A DNA stretch of 45,185 nucleotides from an uncultured Lachnospiraceae bacterium (GTDB lineage Bacteria > Bacillota > Clostridia > Lachnospirales > Lachnospiraceae). A model generated the notes under the pieces. It was not told the DNA's origin. It was given only the letters and a program-made list of their open reading frames with translations, and ran no database searches. The DNA lies in contig CAMNGU010000007.1 in assembly GCA_946538525.1 (NCBI GenBank), forward strand, positions 1-45,185, written 5' to 3'. A program made the translations under genes and the position numbers. This document shows, one piece after another, positions 1 to 8,521 of this stretch. Position 1 is the stretch's first letter, and the number at the start of each line of letters is the position of its first letter.

Positions 1-1
1 A

Positions 2-724
2 TCTCCAATAGATATGGAAGATAATTTTTTGGATGAGCTTATGTCAAGTCTTGACGATAACCAGTTGGATGAGGAAAATCATGAAATAAATCATAGATAT
101 TATATAAGAACAGAATTTAAAGGGATAAGTAATGGAGAAGCGAGGTTAATTGATATTTATGCAATGTTGTATAATAGCCTATCTTGTTGTTGTCATTCTA
201 AAAATGATATTTGTGTACTCTTATTAGATGAGCCAGATATGGGATTTCATCCTGAATGGTCAAGAGTTTTTATTGATAAACTTACGGAGTTTCTTAATAG
301 TAAAATGATGAGTGATTATAAGTATCATATTATCATTTCAACACATTCTCCAATTATGCTTTCAGATGTTCCTCGAAACTGTATTCATTGTATATCTAGG
401 AATAAAGAAGATAAAATTGAGGTAAGGACATCAGAAAAATATGGTCTAATTAGTGGTATAAATGATATTTTGATAGATGACTTTTTTATTGGCTCTGTAT
501 TTGGTTCATTTGCTGAAAAATATGTAAATGATATTATATATAGTATTAAGATGCTTGAGAAACAATTGAATGAGAGGGAGTTTGATACGTATGAAGAGTA
601 TAGTATCAAATGTGACGAAATAAATAAAAAAATAGAATACCTTGGCGAAGGATATATTAAATCAAGCATACAGCGTCGATTAAATCAACAAAGAAATATC
701 ATTAAAAGGTTATATGAATATTAA
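2..724 (+). CDS. P-loop ATPase, C-terminal part (PtuA-like), 5' truncated by window edge
   Basis: The reading frame is open to the window edge, so the true start and the Walker A motif lie upstream. The first ATG seen is at 14. What is visible is the second half of an SMC/OLD-type ATPase: a Walker B stretch LLLDEPDMGFHPEW, then the switch motif IIISTHSPIML about 40 residues later, then a Lys/Glu-rich helical tail. The frame ends against the HNH nuclease gene; the longest nuclease frame would overlap it by 11 bp, and the preferred start lies 14 bp downstream. ATPase plus HNH is the arrangement of Septu (PtuA-PtuB) anti-phage systems and of retrons that borrowed this pair. Membership is inferred from this pairing; a reverse transcriptase upstream cannot be excluded because the upstream sequence is not present. 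Confidence 0.75.
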   Translation, partial: SPIDMEDNFLDELMSSLDDNQLDEENHEINHRYYIRTEFKGISNGEARLIDIYAMLYNSLSCCCHSKNDICVLLLDEPDMGFHPEWSRVFIDKLTEFLNSKMMSDYKYHIIISTHSPIMLSDVPRNCIHCISRNKEDKIEVRTSEKYGLISGINDILIDDFFIGSVFGSFAEKYVNDIIYSIKMLEKQLNEREFDTYEEYSIKCDEINKKIEYLGEGYIKSSIQRRLNQQRNIIKRLYEY

Positions 725-737
725 AGGTGTAATTTTT

Positions 738-1943
738 ATGATCAGAATTAACATTAGAAATATAGAAGAAATTGTTGATTGGTATTTAGAGTCGGTATTA
801 CCAATTGTAAAAAATAGAAAAGTGACTTATAGTCCAGGTGATGATTTTGAAAATAATATTTGTAACGATTTGAATTCAATCTCTTTTTGTTCCGATGTGA
901 TAAGTCTTTCTGTAGATGAATTGCAATTAAGATACGATTGGGTAAGAATATATAAGCAATCGATTGATTTTTGTGTGTTTTCTAAAGAATTGTATAATAT
1001 AATGAGTCAGATTAAGGGATGTGGGATGAGGTCTAAAAGATCAAGTCTTATGAGGGAGTATTTTATTCGATATAATAATCCTCTGATACAAGACCTTTTA
1101 GAACAACACATTAAAAATATCAAAAATAATGATGATAGAATTAATAAGTTGACCTCTACAAAAAAGAGTCTTGAAAAGTTTGTAACAATAGTAAAAAAAC
1201 GAATAGATAATTTAAACAATATAATTATACAGAAATTTAACTATGATTCTGTGCTAGGTGATTCAGAAATAAGAGGTTTATTGGTAAATAAATTAGGTAT
1301 AAAAGTTTGCCCTTATTGCAATAGACAATATATAAATTCAGTGACATATGAAAAAATGTATAAATATCTAGGTGATATAGATCATATATTACCCAAAAGC
1401 AAATATGCCTTATTTCAATTGTCGTTTTATAATATGATTCCAGTTTGCAAAGTGTGTAACCAGTTGTTTAAGAAAGATAAAATGTTGCATTTGCTAAATC
1501 CTTATTTTGAAGGGTTTGACGATGACGCATATCTAAAAATAAATTATTCATCTGTAAGAGAATTGATAGGACTTGAAGAACCCAATGATTTTTTATGGGA
1601 AATTAATGAAATGAGGGCACTAAAACATAAAATTGATTGCTGCGAAGAAGAAGGTTTATTTTTTTTAGATAAGTTTAGCAAGATAAAAAATAGTATTAAT
1701 TTGTTTAAATTAAATGAGGTGTATAAGACAAATGCTATTGAATTTCAAAGGATTTTAAGACTTAAGTATATCAATGAAAGTCAATTATATAGAAAACAGA
1801 TAGATGATATTCTTGGTAATGGAAGTAATAGTATTTTAAATAACTTTGATGAGAGGTTGGTGTATGGAGTAAGTTTTGATGATAATTATTTTCAGGATGA
1901 AATTTTATCAAAGGCTATATATGATATTGTTGTAAGAAATTAA
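738..1943 (+). CDS. HNH endonuclease, PtuB-like (Septu-type effector)
   Basis: Start ATG at 738 is preferred because AAAGGTG lies 8 bases upstream; a longer in-frame ATG at 714 lacks a ribosome site and overlaps the ATPase end. The HNH core lies around residues 190-250: CPYC, then a DIDHILPKS segment, a conserved Asn in the YNMIPVC stretch, and a second pair CKVC, so a zinc-bound beta-beta-alpha metal fold is expected. The N-terminal half is helical and Lys-rich. Coupled to the preceding ATPase, it fits the nuclease partner of a Septu-like defence pair. The protein stops at a TAA, but the same frame stays open and protein-like for a further 73 codons (see next entry). Nuclease assignment is firm; the system name is inferred. 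Confidence 0.8.
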   Translation: MIRINIRNIEEIVDWYLESVLPIVKNRKVTYSPGDDFENNICNDLNSISFCSDVISLSVDELQLRYDWVRIYKQSIDFCVFSKELYNIMSQIKGCGMRSKRSSLMREYFIRYNNPLIQDLLEQHIKNIKNNDDRINKLTSTKKSLEKFVTIVKKRIDNLNNIIIQKFNYDSVLGDSEIRGLLVNKLGIKVCPYCNRQYINSVTYEKMYKYLGDIDHILPKSKYALFQLSFYNMIPVCKVCNQLFKKDKMLHLLNPYFEGFDDDAYLKINYSSVRELIGLEEPNDFLWEINEMRALKHKIDCCEEEGLFFLDKFSKIKNSINLFKLNEVYKTNAIEFQRILRLKYINESQLYRKQIDDILGNGSNSILNNFDERLVYGVSFDDNYFQDEILSKAIYDIVVRN

Positions 1944-2165
1944 CTAATAATTTATGAGCATGATCTTGTTTATAATGGTATCCCAAGGGTAAAAGAGTTT
2001 TATATTCATGAGGGTAAAGTTTTTTATTGGTTGGTTGAAAGCTGTTTTGAGGGGATGGATTTTATTGAGTATTATACAAAACTAAGAGAATATATGTTAG
2101 TAGTTGAAACATATTTAAATAGCTGGTTTGATGTTAATTACACTCAAATAAAGTTGGATTTGTAG
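1944..2165 (+). pseudogene. In-frame extension or remnant after the HNH gene
   Basis: After the HNH stop codon the identical frame continues without a stop for 73 codons and ends in TAG at 2163-2165. The translation looks like real protein, with mixed hydrophobic and charged residues and aromatic-rich stretches such as VFYWLVESCF, and ends NYTQIKLDL. It has no good ATG start with a ribosome site near its beginning; the first in-frame ATG gives only about 36 residues. It may be the original C-terminus cut off by a nonsense mutation, the tail of an unrelated gene, or a small gene using a non-ATG start. I do not recognise the family. Confidence 0.4.
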
Positions 2166-2227
2166 TCGTATTATTTATATCATGAAGTATATATTTCATA
2201 TTAAATATATTATGAGGAGCTATTATT

Positions 2228-3265
2228 ATGGATAAACCAACTGTTTTTATATCATATAATCAAGCATCTGGAGATGCTGTTGCAAATGAAATTGAAGAAC
2301 GACTTTTGCCCATAGCAGTAGTTGTTCGTGATAAGTCTTCGTTGTCGCCTTGGGATAGTCTTACTGATTTTATGAAAACAATAAGAAGGCAGGATTTGGT
2401 GGTCTTAATTGTTTCTGATCAATACTTGAAGTCTACAGGTTGTATGTTTGAGGTATCGGAAGCAATGAAAGATGATGATTGGAATGAAAAGTGTATGTAT
2501 GTTGTAGCTGATGATGCTAGAGAGATTTATAATCCGTTAGCTCATGTTTTGTATCATAAATTTTGGCGCGATAAAGAGGAGGAGCTTATGAATGCATTAG
2601 AAAAAATAGGTGATCCTGTGCGTTCAGAAGCTTTATTAAAAGAAATAGTTACAGTAAGAAGAATTCAGGATAATTTATCTGTGTTTTTGGGTAATATAAA
2701 AGATTGCTATAATCCATCTGTGGATATAGCGATTGATGCAATCTTTGAATTTGTTTCTAAAGAAAGTGGGAAAAAATCAGACTATAAATTTAGTTCTATT
2801 GAAAAAAAAGATTTGGAAGATAATTTTGATAAACTACAATTGGATGATTTACAATTTTATAACGATCTTAGCAGTGTTTTGAGTTGGATTACATATTTTA
2901 GAAATGATGCAGATAAGATTTCATATTTGTTAGACTGTAGTTCTTGTTTTGATACACCAATGGATAGATTTGAGTCGTATAAGCGTGTTTCTGAATTACT
3001 TACTTCTATGAGACGTATATATGTTAATGAGAAGTATATATATGACCAAATTTTAGAGAATTTAGGACTGGATATTGATTTGGAGGATTTGTTAGGAGAG
3101 ATAGTTAATAATTTTATATCCAATATGAGAAATCTGTCTGAGTTATTTATTCAAGATAAAGATATTCGGGAATTATACAAATTAAATAATAAGTATTTTA
3201 AAGAGTTTTACAACGAAATTGATAGAATTAGAGAAAAGATTATAGAGATAAAATCAACAAACTAA
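2228..3265 (+). CDS. TIR-domain protein, putative NAD-consuming defence effector
   Basis: The first about 130 residues form a bacterial TIR domain (TIR_2 type): strand TVFISYN at 5-11, a VVVRDKSSL segment after the first helix, an RRQDLVVLIVSDQYL strand, and GCMFEV with Glu75 in the position of the catalytic glutamate of NADase TIRs. The remaining about 200 residues are acidic and helical with no domain I can name; they could be the sensing or oligomerisation part. GAGGAG lies 9 bases before the ATG. The gene stands alone, about 60 bp after the HNH remnant and 180 bp before the Xre gene. TIR proteins in such islands usually deplete NAD on phage infection; that activity is inferred here from the motif and context. 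Confidence 0.82.
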   Translation: MDKPTVFISYNQASGDAVANEIEERLLPIAVVVRDKSSLSPWDSLTDFMKTIRRQDLVVLIVSDQYLKSTGCMFEVSEAMKDDDWNEKCMYVVADDAREIYNPLAHVLYHKFWRDKEEELMNALEKIGDPVRSEALLKEIVTVRRIQDNLSVFLGNIKDCYNPSVDIAIDAIFEFVSKESGKKSDYKFSSIEKKDLEDNFDKLQLDDLQFYNDLSSVLSWITYFRNDADKISYLLDCSSCFDTPMDRFESYKRVSELLTSMRRIYVNEKYIYDQILENLGLDIDLEDLLGEIVNNFISNMRNLSELFIQDKDIRELYKLNNKYFKEFYNEIDRIREKIIEIKSTN

Positions 3266-3363
3266 TTTATAGTAGAAGTTGATTGTATTTATGGTGTTCA
3301 TATTGTAAAATTTAAAAACACAATTGTTGTTATTTATATGATAAGTAGTATTTATGTATGTGA

Positions 3364-3392
3364 TTGATTTTTTTTGTGTATAAATGTATAAT
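3364..3392 (+). promoter_or_regulatory. Sigma-A-type promoter for the Xre gene
   Basis: TTGATT at 3364-3369 and TATAAT at 3387-3392 are separated by 17 bases, about 50 bases before the Xre start codon. It is one of the best promoter matches in the window. Confidence 0.7.
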
Positions 3393-3445
3393 GTCTAGTT
3401 AAGTGGTTTATTATTTTGATATGAGATATTAGAAGGGGTGATTAT

Positions 3446-3772
3446 ATGACACGAATTTCATATAATATCGGCATGGGAATTAGTTCTATCCTTGAAGAGA
3501 AGAATATTTCGGAAGAAGAAGCTGGGAAGCTTGTTAACCTTTCATTTAGGGATTTTAGAAGAATAATAGAGGGGAAATTGTTTGTTTCACCTAAGACTCT
3601 TGATGAGATTTCCCAAGCGTTAGGGACAACTTCAGAGCGCTTAATCAGTTATAAACCGAATGGAAAGAGAGTACCGGGATTAGAGTATAATAAAGAATTT
3701 TCGAGTGAAGAACATTTGTATACGATTATTGATTTATTAGATGAATACATTGAATTAAAAGAACAAATGTGA
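3446..3772 (+). CDS. Xre/Cro-family HTH regulator
   Basis: A 108-residue protein preceded by AGAAGGGG and a strong promoter. Residues about 9-68 form a lambda-repressor-like helix-turn-helix: SILEEKNISEEEAGKLVNLS, then the recognition region DFRRIIEG and SPKTLDEISQALG. The C-terminal 40 residues are acidic and helical (IDLLDEYIELKEQM), suggesting dimerisation or a contact with the next protein. It sits directly before an ImmA/IrrE metallopeptidase gene, the classic partner that cleaves or inactivates an Xre repressor. A hairpin terminator separates the two genes, so the regulator can be made without the downstream pair. Confidence 0.8.
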   Translation: MTRISYNIGMGISSILEEKNISEEEAGKLVNLSFRDFRRIIEGKLFVSPKTLDEISQALGTTSERLISYKPNGKRVPGLEYNKEFSSEEHLYTIIDLLDEYIELKEQM

Positions 3773-3776
3773 GTAT

Positions 3777-3812
3777 AAAAAGGCTATACGATGTTTTGTA
3801 TAGCCTTTTATT
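3777..3812 (+). terminator. Hairpin terminator between Xre and ImmA genes
   Basis: A perfect 12-bp stem, AAAAGGCTATAC paired with GTATAGCCTTTT, with an 8-base loop. The descending arm ends in a T-run. It lies between the Xre stop (3772) and the ImmA start (3831) and would make downstream transcription depend on readthrough. Confidence 0.8.
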
Positions 3813-3830
3813 GTATTTAGGAGAAAAAGT

Positions 3831-4682
3831 ATGTCGAATGAAAAATTATTAGATAAACAAATTGTTGAGTTTATCCAAACTGTTGTTGATGAAATAAAAA
3901 ATAAAAAGCAAATTAAATTAAATTCTGTAATAAAAGATGGGATTTTTGATGTTTTAGAACGAAAATGTACGGTTATTTATTATCTTTTGGAAAATGAAAT
4001 AAATAGAGGTTTTCATATAAAAAGACTAGTAAATGAGAGAGTTGAGGATTTTGTATATATAAATACTGATAATACAGTTGAACAGCAGGTGTTTACAGCT
4101 GCGCATGAATTGGGGCATGTTTATAATGTCTATTCGAGTGTATGTAAAAAAGCGATTGAAAATGGTATTGAGTTAGATGTTAATAATCAAGATTATGAAG
4201 AAAAGGTGACTGATAGGTTTGCTGCCGAATTTATTATGCCTGAGAATTTGTTTAAAAATATTTCAGATGAGTTTGCTAAAGAATTACATATTTATTCTGA
4301 TACTTCATTGTTGGTTTTCCTGAGATTAATGGCTAAATTGATGGATTATTTTATGGCTCCATTTGATGCTATAAGAAAAAGATTATATGAAATAGATTTT
4401 ATTGATAGAACTACTAATAAATTTTTTAGTGAAAATAAGAATGATTTAATTAAGATTATTAATTTGTTCAAAAAGGACGATAATTCTGTATTTAATAGTA
4501 AAACTAAAGTTATGACGATTTCTGGTTTAAGAGAATTTCTTGATAAAGCAATGAATATCCCAGAAACTGATAAAAACCTGATAAAAAAAATTAAATCTGA
4601 TTTTAAATTAGAAGATGTATCCTCGATAAATATTGAAAATGAAAAAATTAAGTTGACGGATACAATAAAGTTAAAAAAATAG
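3831..4682 (+). CDS. ImmA/IrrE-family zinc metallopeptidase
   Basis: A 283-residue protein preceded by TAGGAGAAA. The zinc-protease signature HELGH lies at about residues 92-96 in the context TAAHELGHVYN, followed about 40 residues later by RFAAEFIMPENLF, the helix that supplies the third metal ligand in this family. The N-terminus forms the short beta-sheet lead-in typical of the family. In the best-studied case ImmA cleaves the ImmR repressor of ICEBs1; here the partner would be the Xre protein just upstream. The C-terminal 100 residues are Lys-rich and helical without a recognised domain. The stop is 9 bp before the next start, so it is cotranscribed with the PIN-like gene. Confidence 0.88.
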   Translation: MSNEKLLDKQIVEFIQTVVDEIKNKKQIKLNSVIKDGIFDVLERKCTVIYYLLENEINRGFHIKRLVNERVEDFVYINTDNTVEQQVFTAAHELGHVYNVYSSVCKKAIENGIELDVNNQDYEEKVTDRFAAEFIMPENLFKNISDEFAKELHIYSDTSLLVFLRLMAKLMDYFMAPFDAIRKRLYEIDFIDRTTNKFFSENKNDLIKIINLFKKDDNSVFNSKTKVMTISGLREFLDKAMNIPETDKNLIKKIKSDFKLEDVSSINIENEKIKLTDTIKLKK

Positions 4683-4691
4683 GGGGCTATT

Positions 4692-5294
4692 TTGTGTAAG
4701 GCAATTATAGATACATGTTTTATAGAGAGATTCTACAAAAATACAAAAATACAAAATGAATTTTATGAGCTGATTCAAGAGACGGGTTTTCGATTATTAT
4801 TACATCCATATGTATATGATAATGAATTAAAAATACGTGCTTTTACTGATAAAATGGTAAAAGAAGGGACTTTAAATGTGGTAGAGTATAAAGCATTTAT
4901 TAAAGATGATGCTTTTAGAGAATACTATAGAGATTCGTTTGTTCGTATATATAATGAGTTTTTTAAAACAATAAAGGCAATCAATCAGGAAAAATCGCTC
5001 AAAATGCATGAGTTGGATGAAAATGATGATATTTTTGAATTAAGATATGCAGGATCTAGTCTGGGTGATGTGCATATGATTATGATGGCATTATTTATGG
5101 AATTGCCCATTATTCTTTCGGAAGATAGCGATATGTCTATAATATTAAGTATTGCCAAAAAATATACGAGTAGAGCTGATTTTGAATTATTAGTATATCG
5201 AGTGGGGGATGTTATTGACTATATTAAGAGTAAACCTAACCACTCTATTTCAAATAGTGAATTGAAACATATTCGACGAGCTTTTGCGAAATAA
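4692..5294 (+). CDS. PIN-like domain protein, candidate ribonuclease toxin
   Basis: Starts at TTG (4692) with AGGGGGC just upstream, 9 bp after the ImmA stop. The acidic residues of a PIN fold can be placed: Asp7 in AIIDTCF, Asp about 125 in SSLGDVHMIMMA, and the LSEDSDM segment near residue 150. At 200 residues it is longer than VapC toxins and matches the larger PIN-like proteins found next to ImmA-type peptidases. A role as RNase effector released by Xre/ImmA signalling is inference; PIN-fold membership is fairly secure from the motif spacing. Confidence 0.7.
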   Translation: MCKAIIDTCFIERFYKNTKIQNEFYELIQETGFRLLLHPYVYDNELKIRAFTDKMVKEGTLNVVEYKAFIKDDAFREYYRDSFVRIYNEFFKTIKAINQEKSLKMHELDENDDIFELRYAGSSLGDVHMIMMALFMELPIILSEDSDMSIILSIAKKYTSRADFELLVYRVGDVIDYIKSKPNHSISNSELKHIRRAFAK

Positions 5295-5348
5295 GAAAAT
5301 CATCACCTGTCAGCATCATGAGAGACTGGTTTTGTTTAATAGCATATA

Positions 5349-5840
5349 AATGTTCAGGATAGAGATATAATGCTTGTTCCATCTAGACGAAGAAATCCTG
5401 TTATTGCTGATGTTTTTCAGAGATTAAATTACATGGAGCGTAGAGGTAGTGGGTTTAAGAAAATCATTGAAGATTATGAAGTGCAGCATAATTATAATGA
5501 TGATTTAGCACCTGTATTTAAGTCACAGTATGATGCGTTCTTTTTAACATTAAAGAATCTCAACTATTCTGGTGGATATAAAAAAGATTCATTCAATGAT
5601 AGATTAAATGATGTTTTAAATGATGGGTTAAATGAAAGTGAACAGGAATTATTAACAATTATTGCAGCAGCCCCTAGTGGGACTCAAGATTGGTATTGTG
5701 AAAAAACAGGTTTTTCTATTGCATAGGTTCAGCGAATTATGAAAAAACTTCAAGAAAAAGGCATCATATATCGATTTGGATTTAAGAAGAAAGGAATGTG
5801 GATAGTTAAAGGTGTTACCGACAAAAATCAATTGATTTAA
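5349..5840 (+). pseudogene. Remnant of an AlbA_2/RecG-like ATP-binding transcriptional regulator
   Basis: Only the C-terminal third survives. The stretch RRRNPVIADVFQRLNYMERRGSGF is split here as RRRNPVIADVF and MERRGSGFKKI, which is typical of the HATPase-like part of AlbA_2-domain regulators. The matching frame already begins before the ATG at 5370 and is blocked upstream by a stop. The frame is broken again by an amber codon at 5724-5726; after it the same frame continues as VQRIMKKLQEKGIIYRFG to a TAA at 5840, the winged-helix end of such proteins. So the gene is both 5'-truncated and interrupted by nonsense. It separates the ImmA/PIN module from the AAA15 region. Confidence 0.72.
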
Positions 5841-5946
5841 TTGAATTATTATATATTGGATATATAAATCTTAAAATAACAATTACTTAGAAGAATAAAC
5901 AAGATTTAATAGCGATAGCGTAAATAACGGGATAGATTTAGAATTG

Positions 5947-5995
5947 AAGGCTTATCCATGGTATTTGAGAAAATACCATGGGTAGGCTTTTTTTG
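5947..5995 (+). terminator. Intrinsic terminator before the first capD-like fragment
   Basis: A long stem around CCATGGTATTT pairs with AAATACCATGG, extended outward by AAGGCTTA and TAGGCTT, and is followed by seven T residues. The loop is about 4 bases. Confidence 0.75.
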
Positions 5996-6002
5996 TCTTT
6001 GC

Positions 6003-6089
6003 GTTCCACTAACCGGAAATGTGCTTGCGAGTGGTGGTTCAGTTATTCCGCTTTTTAAAGACCAGATAGATAAGATTCAACCTATGTGA
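6003..6089 (+). pseudogene. Fragment of a CapD/FlaA1-type nucleotide-sugar dehydratase (copy 1)
   Basis: A short frame reads [19 protein letters not shown] and then diverges to a stop at 6087-6089. This matches the conserved [18 protein letters not shown] signature of polysaccharide-biosynthesis dehydratases. No start and no other part of the gene is present. A second, independently diverged copy lies at 10724-10846, also just after a terminator hairpin. Confidence 0.65.
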
Positions 6090-6206
6090 AGTAGTAAAAG
6101 AAGGGGGATGATCAGTATTTTAGATAAATATTTTTAATATAAAAATAAGATAAAATGCTTTTATATCCAAAATAACAAAAAAAATTCTGAAAAAGCCACA
6201 TAAAAC

Positions 6207-6236
6207 TTGATTTTATGTTTCTAATCGTGTTATCAT
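6207..6236 (+). promoter_or_regulatory. Promoter for the AAA15 ATPase gene
   Basis: TTGATT at 6207-6212 and TATCAT at 6231-6236 are 18 bases apart, with a TG extended -10 element directly before the hexamer. It lies about 24 bases before the start codon, so the leader would be short. Confidence 0.5.
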
Positions 6237-6259
6237 TCTTGTAAATGGAGGTGATAGCA

Positions 6260-7456
6260 ATGCTTTGCCAGTTCTCTTTTACAAATTTTAGATCGTATAA
6301 AGATGAAACAACATTTGATTTTCAGGCATCTAATTTAGCTGAATTTAATGACAGTCTTATTAGTTCTGATAAGGCCAGTGATGTTTTACCTATTAGTGTA
6401 ATATATGGCCCTAATGGTGGTGGTAAGACTAATCTTCTTGCTGCTCTTAGTGCAGTAATATCTATGGTTGTTAGTCCGGTGTATGAGCTTGGAAAAACAA
6501 GTGGTTCTATAATTATTCAGCAAAAGACTGAGCTTATGCCATATATTTTCGATGATACATCGAAGAATGAACCTACAGAATTTCAGCTTTTCTTTCGTGT
6601 AAATAATAATGAATATAGGTATTATGTTGCAGTTTTGAATGGTTTGATTGTTTCTGAAAGTTTATACAGAAAAACAATCGGAGGAAAGAAGCCTGCATTT
6701 CTTTTTGATAGGGAAAATGAAAATATAGAGGTTGGACCTACTATAAAGAGTAAGAGTATTAACACTTCAGTAAATCCTAAGATGCCATACATTTCATTTT
6801 TAGCTATTAATTATTCCATTCCTGAGATAAATGAAGTTATGGGGTGGTTCGAATCCTGTATTATTCGAAGTTATGCCAATCCTGTTGCAGAGAGCCAGAT
6901 ACTTCTCACTGAAAATGAGGATTCCAATAAGAGATTTATCAATATGATGAATGATATGGGAATAGAAATCAGTGGATATCGGTATGATAAGGAAAGTGAT
7001 CAATTTCTTCTTCAAAGAGTTGTAGGAAATAAGGAATATGATATTCCATTTATCAATGAATCGGATGGTACTCGAAAGCTTTTTGCTGCATTGCCTGTAA
7101 TAATATTGGCTCTTAGAGAAGGAAGACTTATTATTATAGATGAGTTGGATGCAAAGCTACATCCTAAGCTTTTAAGATATGTAATCAAGTTATTTACAAC
7201 ACCTGAAATAAATAAAAATGGTGCACAGCTTCTATTTACTTCGCATGATTTAACTACTATGAGGAATACGATATTTCGCCGTGATGAGATATGGTTTGCT
7301 GCTTTGAATGATGAAAACAGTAGTGAGATATTTTCTTTATATGATATAAGACGCGAAGATAATGAGCATGTAAATAATACTGCAGCATATGATAAGCAGT
7401 ATTTAGAAGGTCGTTATGGAGCAGATCCATATTTGAGAAATATATCAGATAATTGA
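6260..7456 (+). CDS. AAA15-family ATPase (OLD/RloA-like), possible abortive-infection protein
   Basis: Start ATG at 6260 is chosen because GGAGGTGA ends 5 bases upstream; an in-frame ATG at 6245 precedes that site. The protein begins with the family hallmark QFSFTNFRSYKD, followed by Walker A GPNGGGKTN at about residue 50. The second half has Walker B LIIIDELDAKLHPKLL and the switch motif LLFTSHDLTTM, ending with the YGADPYL tail seen in many COG1106 proteins. At 398 residues it is full length. These ATPases commonly act with a nuclease partner such as RloB; here the next gene is a kinase family member, and the only RloB-like candidate is 1.6 kb downstream. A defence role is inferred from family and island context. 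Confidence 0.85.
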   Translation: MLCQFSFTNFRSYKDETTFDFQASNLAEFNDSLISSDKASDVLPISVIYGPNGGGKTNLLAALSAVISMVVSPVYELGKTSGSIIIQQKTELMPYIFDDTSKNEPTEFQLFFRVNNNEYRYYVAVLNGLIVSESLYRKTIGGKKPAFLFDRENENIEVGPTIKSKSINTSVNPKMPYISFLAINYSIPEINEVMGWFESCIIRSYANPVAESQILLTENEDSNKRFINMMNDMGIEISGYRYDKESDQFLLQRVVGNKEYDIPFINESDGTRKLFAALPVIILALREGRLIIIDELDAKLHPKLLRYVIKLFTTPEINKNGAQLLFTSHDLTTMRNTIFRRDEIWFAALNDENSSEIFSLYDIRREDNEHVNNTAAYDKQYLEGRYGADPYLRNISDN

Positions 7457-7521
7457 GCATCTGAGGAATTATTTGTAATATATGTGTAAATTCATTTCGA
7501 ATCTTTATTCAGGAAAAGCCT

Positions 7522-8424
7522 ATGACTACTTTAAAAATATATAACACCCTCGAAGAAGGAATCAAATCCTTCTTTGGTGAATCGGTTACAATTAAAGATG
7601 AGTCCTATGTAAGTTGTGGCGATATCAATGAAGCCAAGTGCCTTAAGCTTAGTAATGGTGAAAGGATTTTTGTAAAGTCCAATTCTATCGCAAACAGTGA
7701 CTTTTTTGCGTCTGAGGAGTTAGGTATAAGTGCTATAGATGCAACGGATACCATTCAGGTTCCTAAGCTTCTTTTTAGAGGTGAGGATGAAAGCACTGGT
7801 AAATCATTTCTTGCAATGGAGTATATAAGTGGTGCTGACAGAGTTAAGTCTTTCTGGGAGGTTTTCGGTCAGAGCCTTGCAGCCATGCATATGGCTGATA
7901 CAGGCTCATTTGTAAGTGATGGCAAGTTTGGCTTTGACACCAAAAATTTTATAGGAGCTTCATTTCAACTGAATACTCCTCGGGATTCTTGGATTGATTT
8001 CTTTAGAGAGTGTAGATTAGATCCGCAGTTCAAAATGACTGAAAGATATTTTGATGACTCTGATGTAAAGAAGATATTAGGGCTCCTTGACAGGCTTCCG
8101 GAGCTTCTTATAGAACCAGATCATCCATCACTTCTTCATGGAGACCTTTGGGCAGGAAACTATTTAGTTGGAAACGATGGAAAGGCCTGGCTTATAGATC
8201 CGGCTGTATATGTTGGACACTCAGAGGCTGATCTTGCGATGACAGAACTTTTCGGTAGATTTCCTGCAGGATTCTATGATGCATATTATACGTTTAATCC
8301 TATAGATCCGGGATACAATGACAGGAGAGACTTATATAATCTGTATCACTTGATTAATCACTTGAATTTATTTGGTGGTACTTACTATTCAGCAGTTATA
8401 AGTACGATTGATTATTATGTGTGA
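7522..8424 (+). CDS. Fructosamine kinase (FN3K) family protein
   Basis: A 300-residue aminoglycoside-phosphotransferase-fold protein. The FN3K signature is clear: a GDINEAKCLKL strand in the N-lobe, AMEYISG hinge region, the catalytic HGDLWAGN loop near residue 210, and the metal-binding IDPAVYVGHSEADLAM motif. Bacterial members phosphorylate glycated lysines or free ketosamines so that the sugar is released (deglycation). RBS AGGAAAAG precedes the ATG. It lies 65 bp after the AAA15 gene. The GTG-TGA end of the gene is fused to a palindromic REP-like repeat. Family is firm; substrate is unknown. Confidence 0.9.
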   Translation: MTTLKIYNTLEEGIKSFFGESVTIKDESYVSCGDINEAKCLKLSNGERIFVKSNSIANSDFFASEELGISAIDATDTIQVPKLLFRGEDESTGKSFLAMEYISGADRVKSFWEVFGQSLAAMHMADTGSFVSDGKFGFDTKNFIGASFQLNTPRDSWIDFFRECRLDPQFKMTERYFDDSDVKKILGLLDRLPELLIEPDHPSLLHGDLWAGNYLVGNDGKAWLIDPAVYVGHSEADLAMTELFGRFPAGFYDAYYTFNPIDPGYNDRRDLYNLYHLINHLNLFGGTYYSAVISTIDYYV

Positions 8425-8450
8425 ATGGGGACAGGTCCAATTTGCACATT
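8419..8450. repeat. REP-like palindrome, family B, copy 1
   Basis: The sequence around GGGGACAGGTCCAATTTGCA is an imperfect palindrome with arms TGTGTGAAT and ATTTGCACA around the core GGACAGGTCC. It contains the stop codon (8422-8424) of the FN3K gene. Other copies lie at 11196-11229 and 12060-12093. Confidence 0.75.
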
Positions 8451-8521
8451 CAGGTAATTAATAAAATAGAAAATCAATATTTATTCGTGTTATAATATTT
8501 TAAAATATGGGGCTGGCTTAT

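Noticed and set aside
1-2165. Retron assignment for the ATPase-HNH pair
   Set aside because: No reverse transcriptase or msr/msd-like structure is visible; the upstream part is outside the window, so Septu-like is the safer wording.
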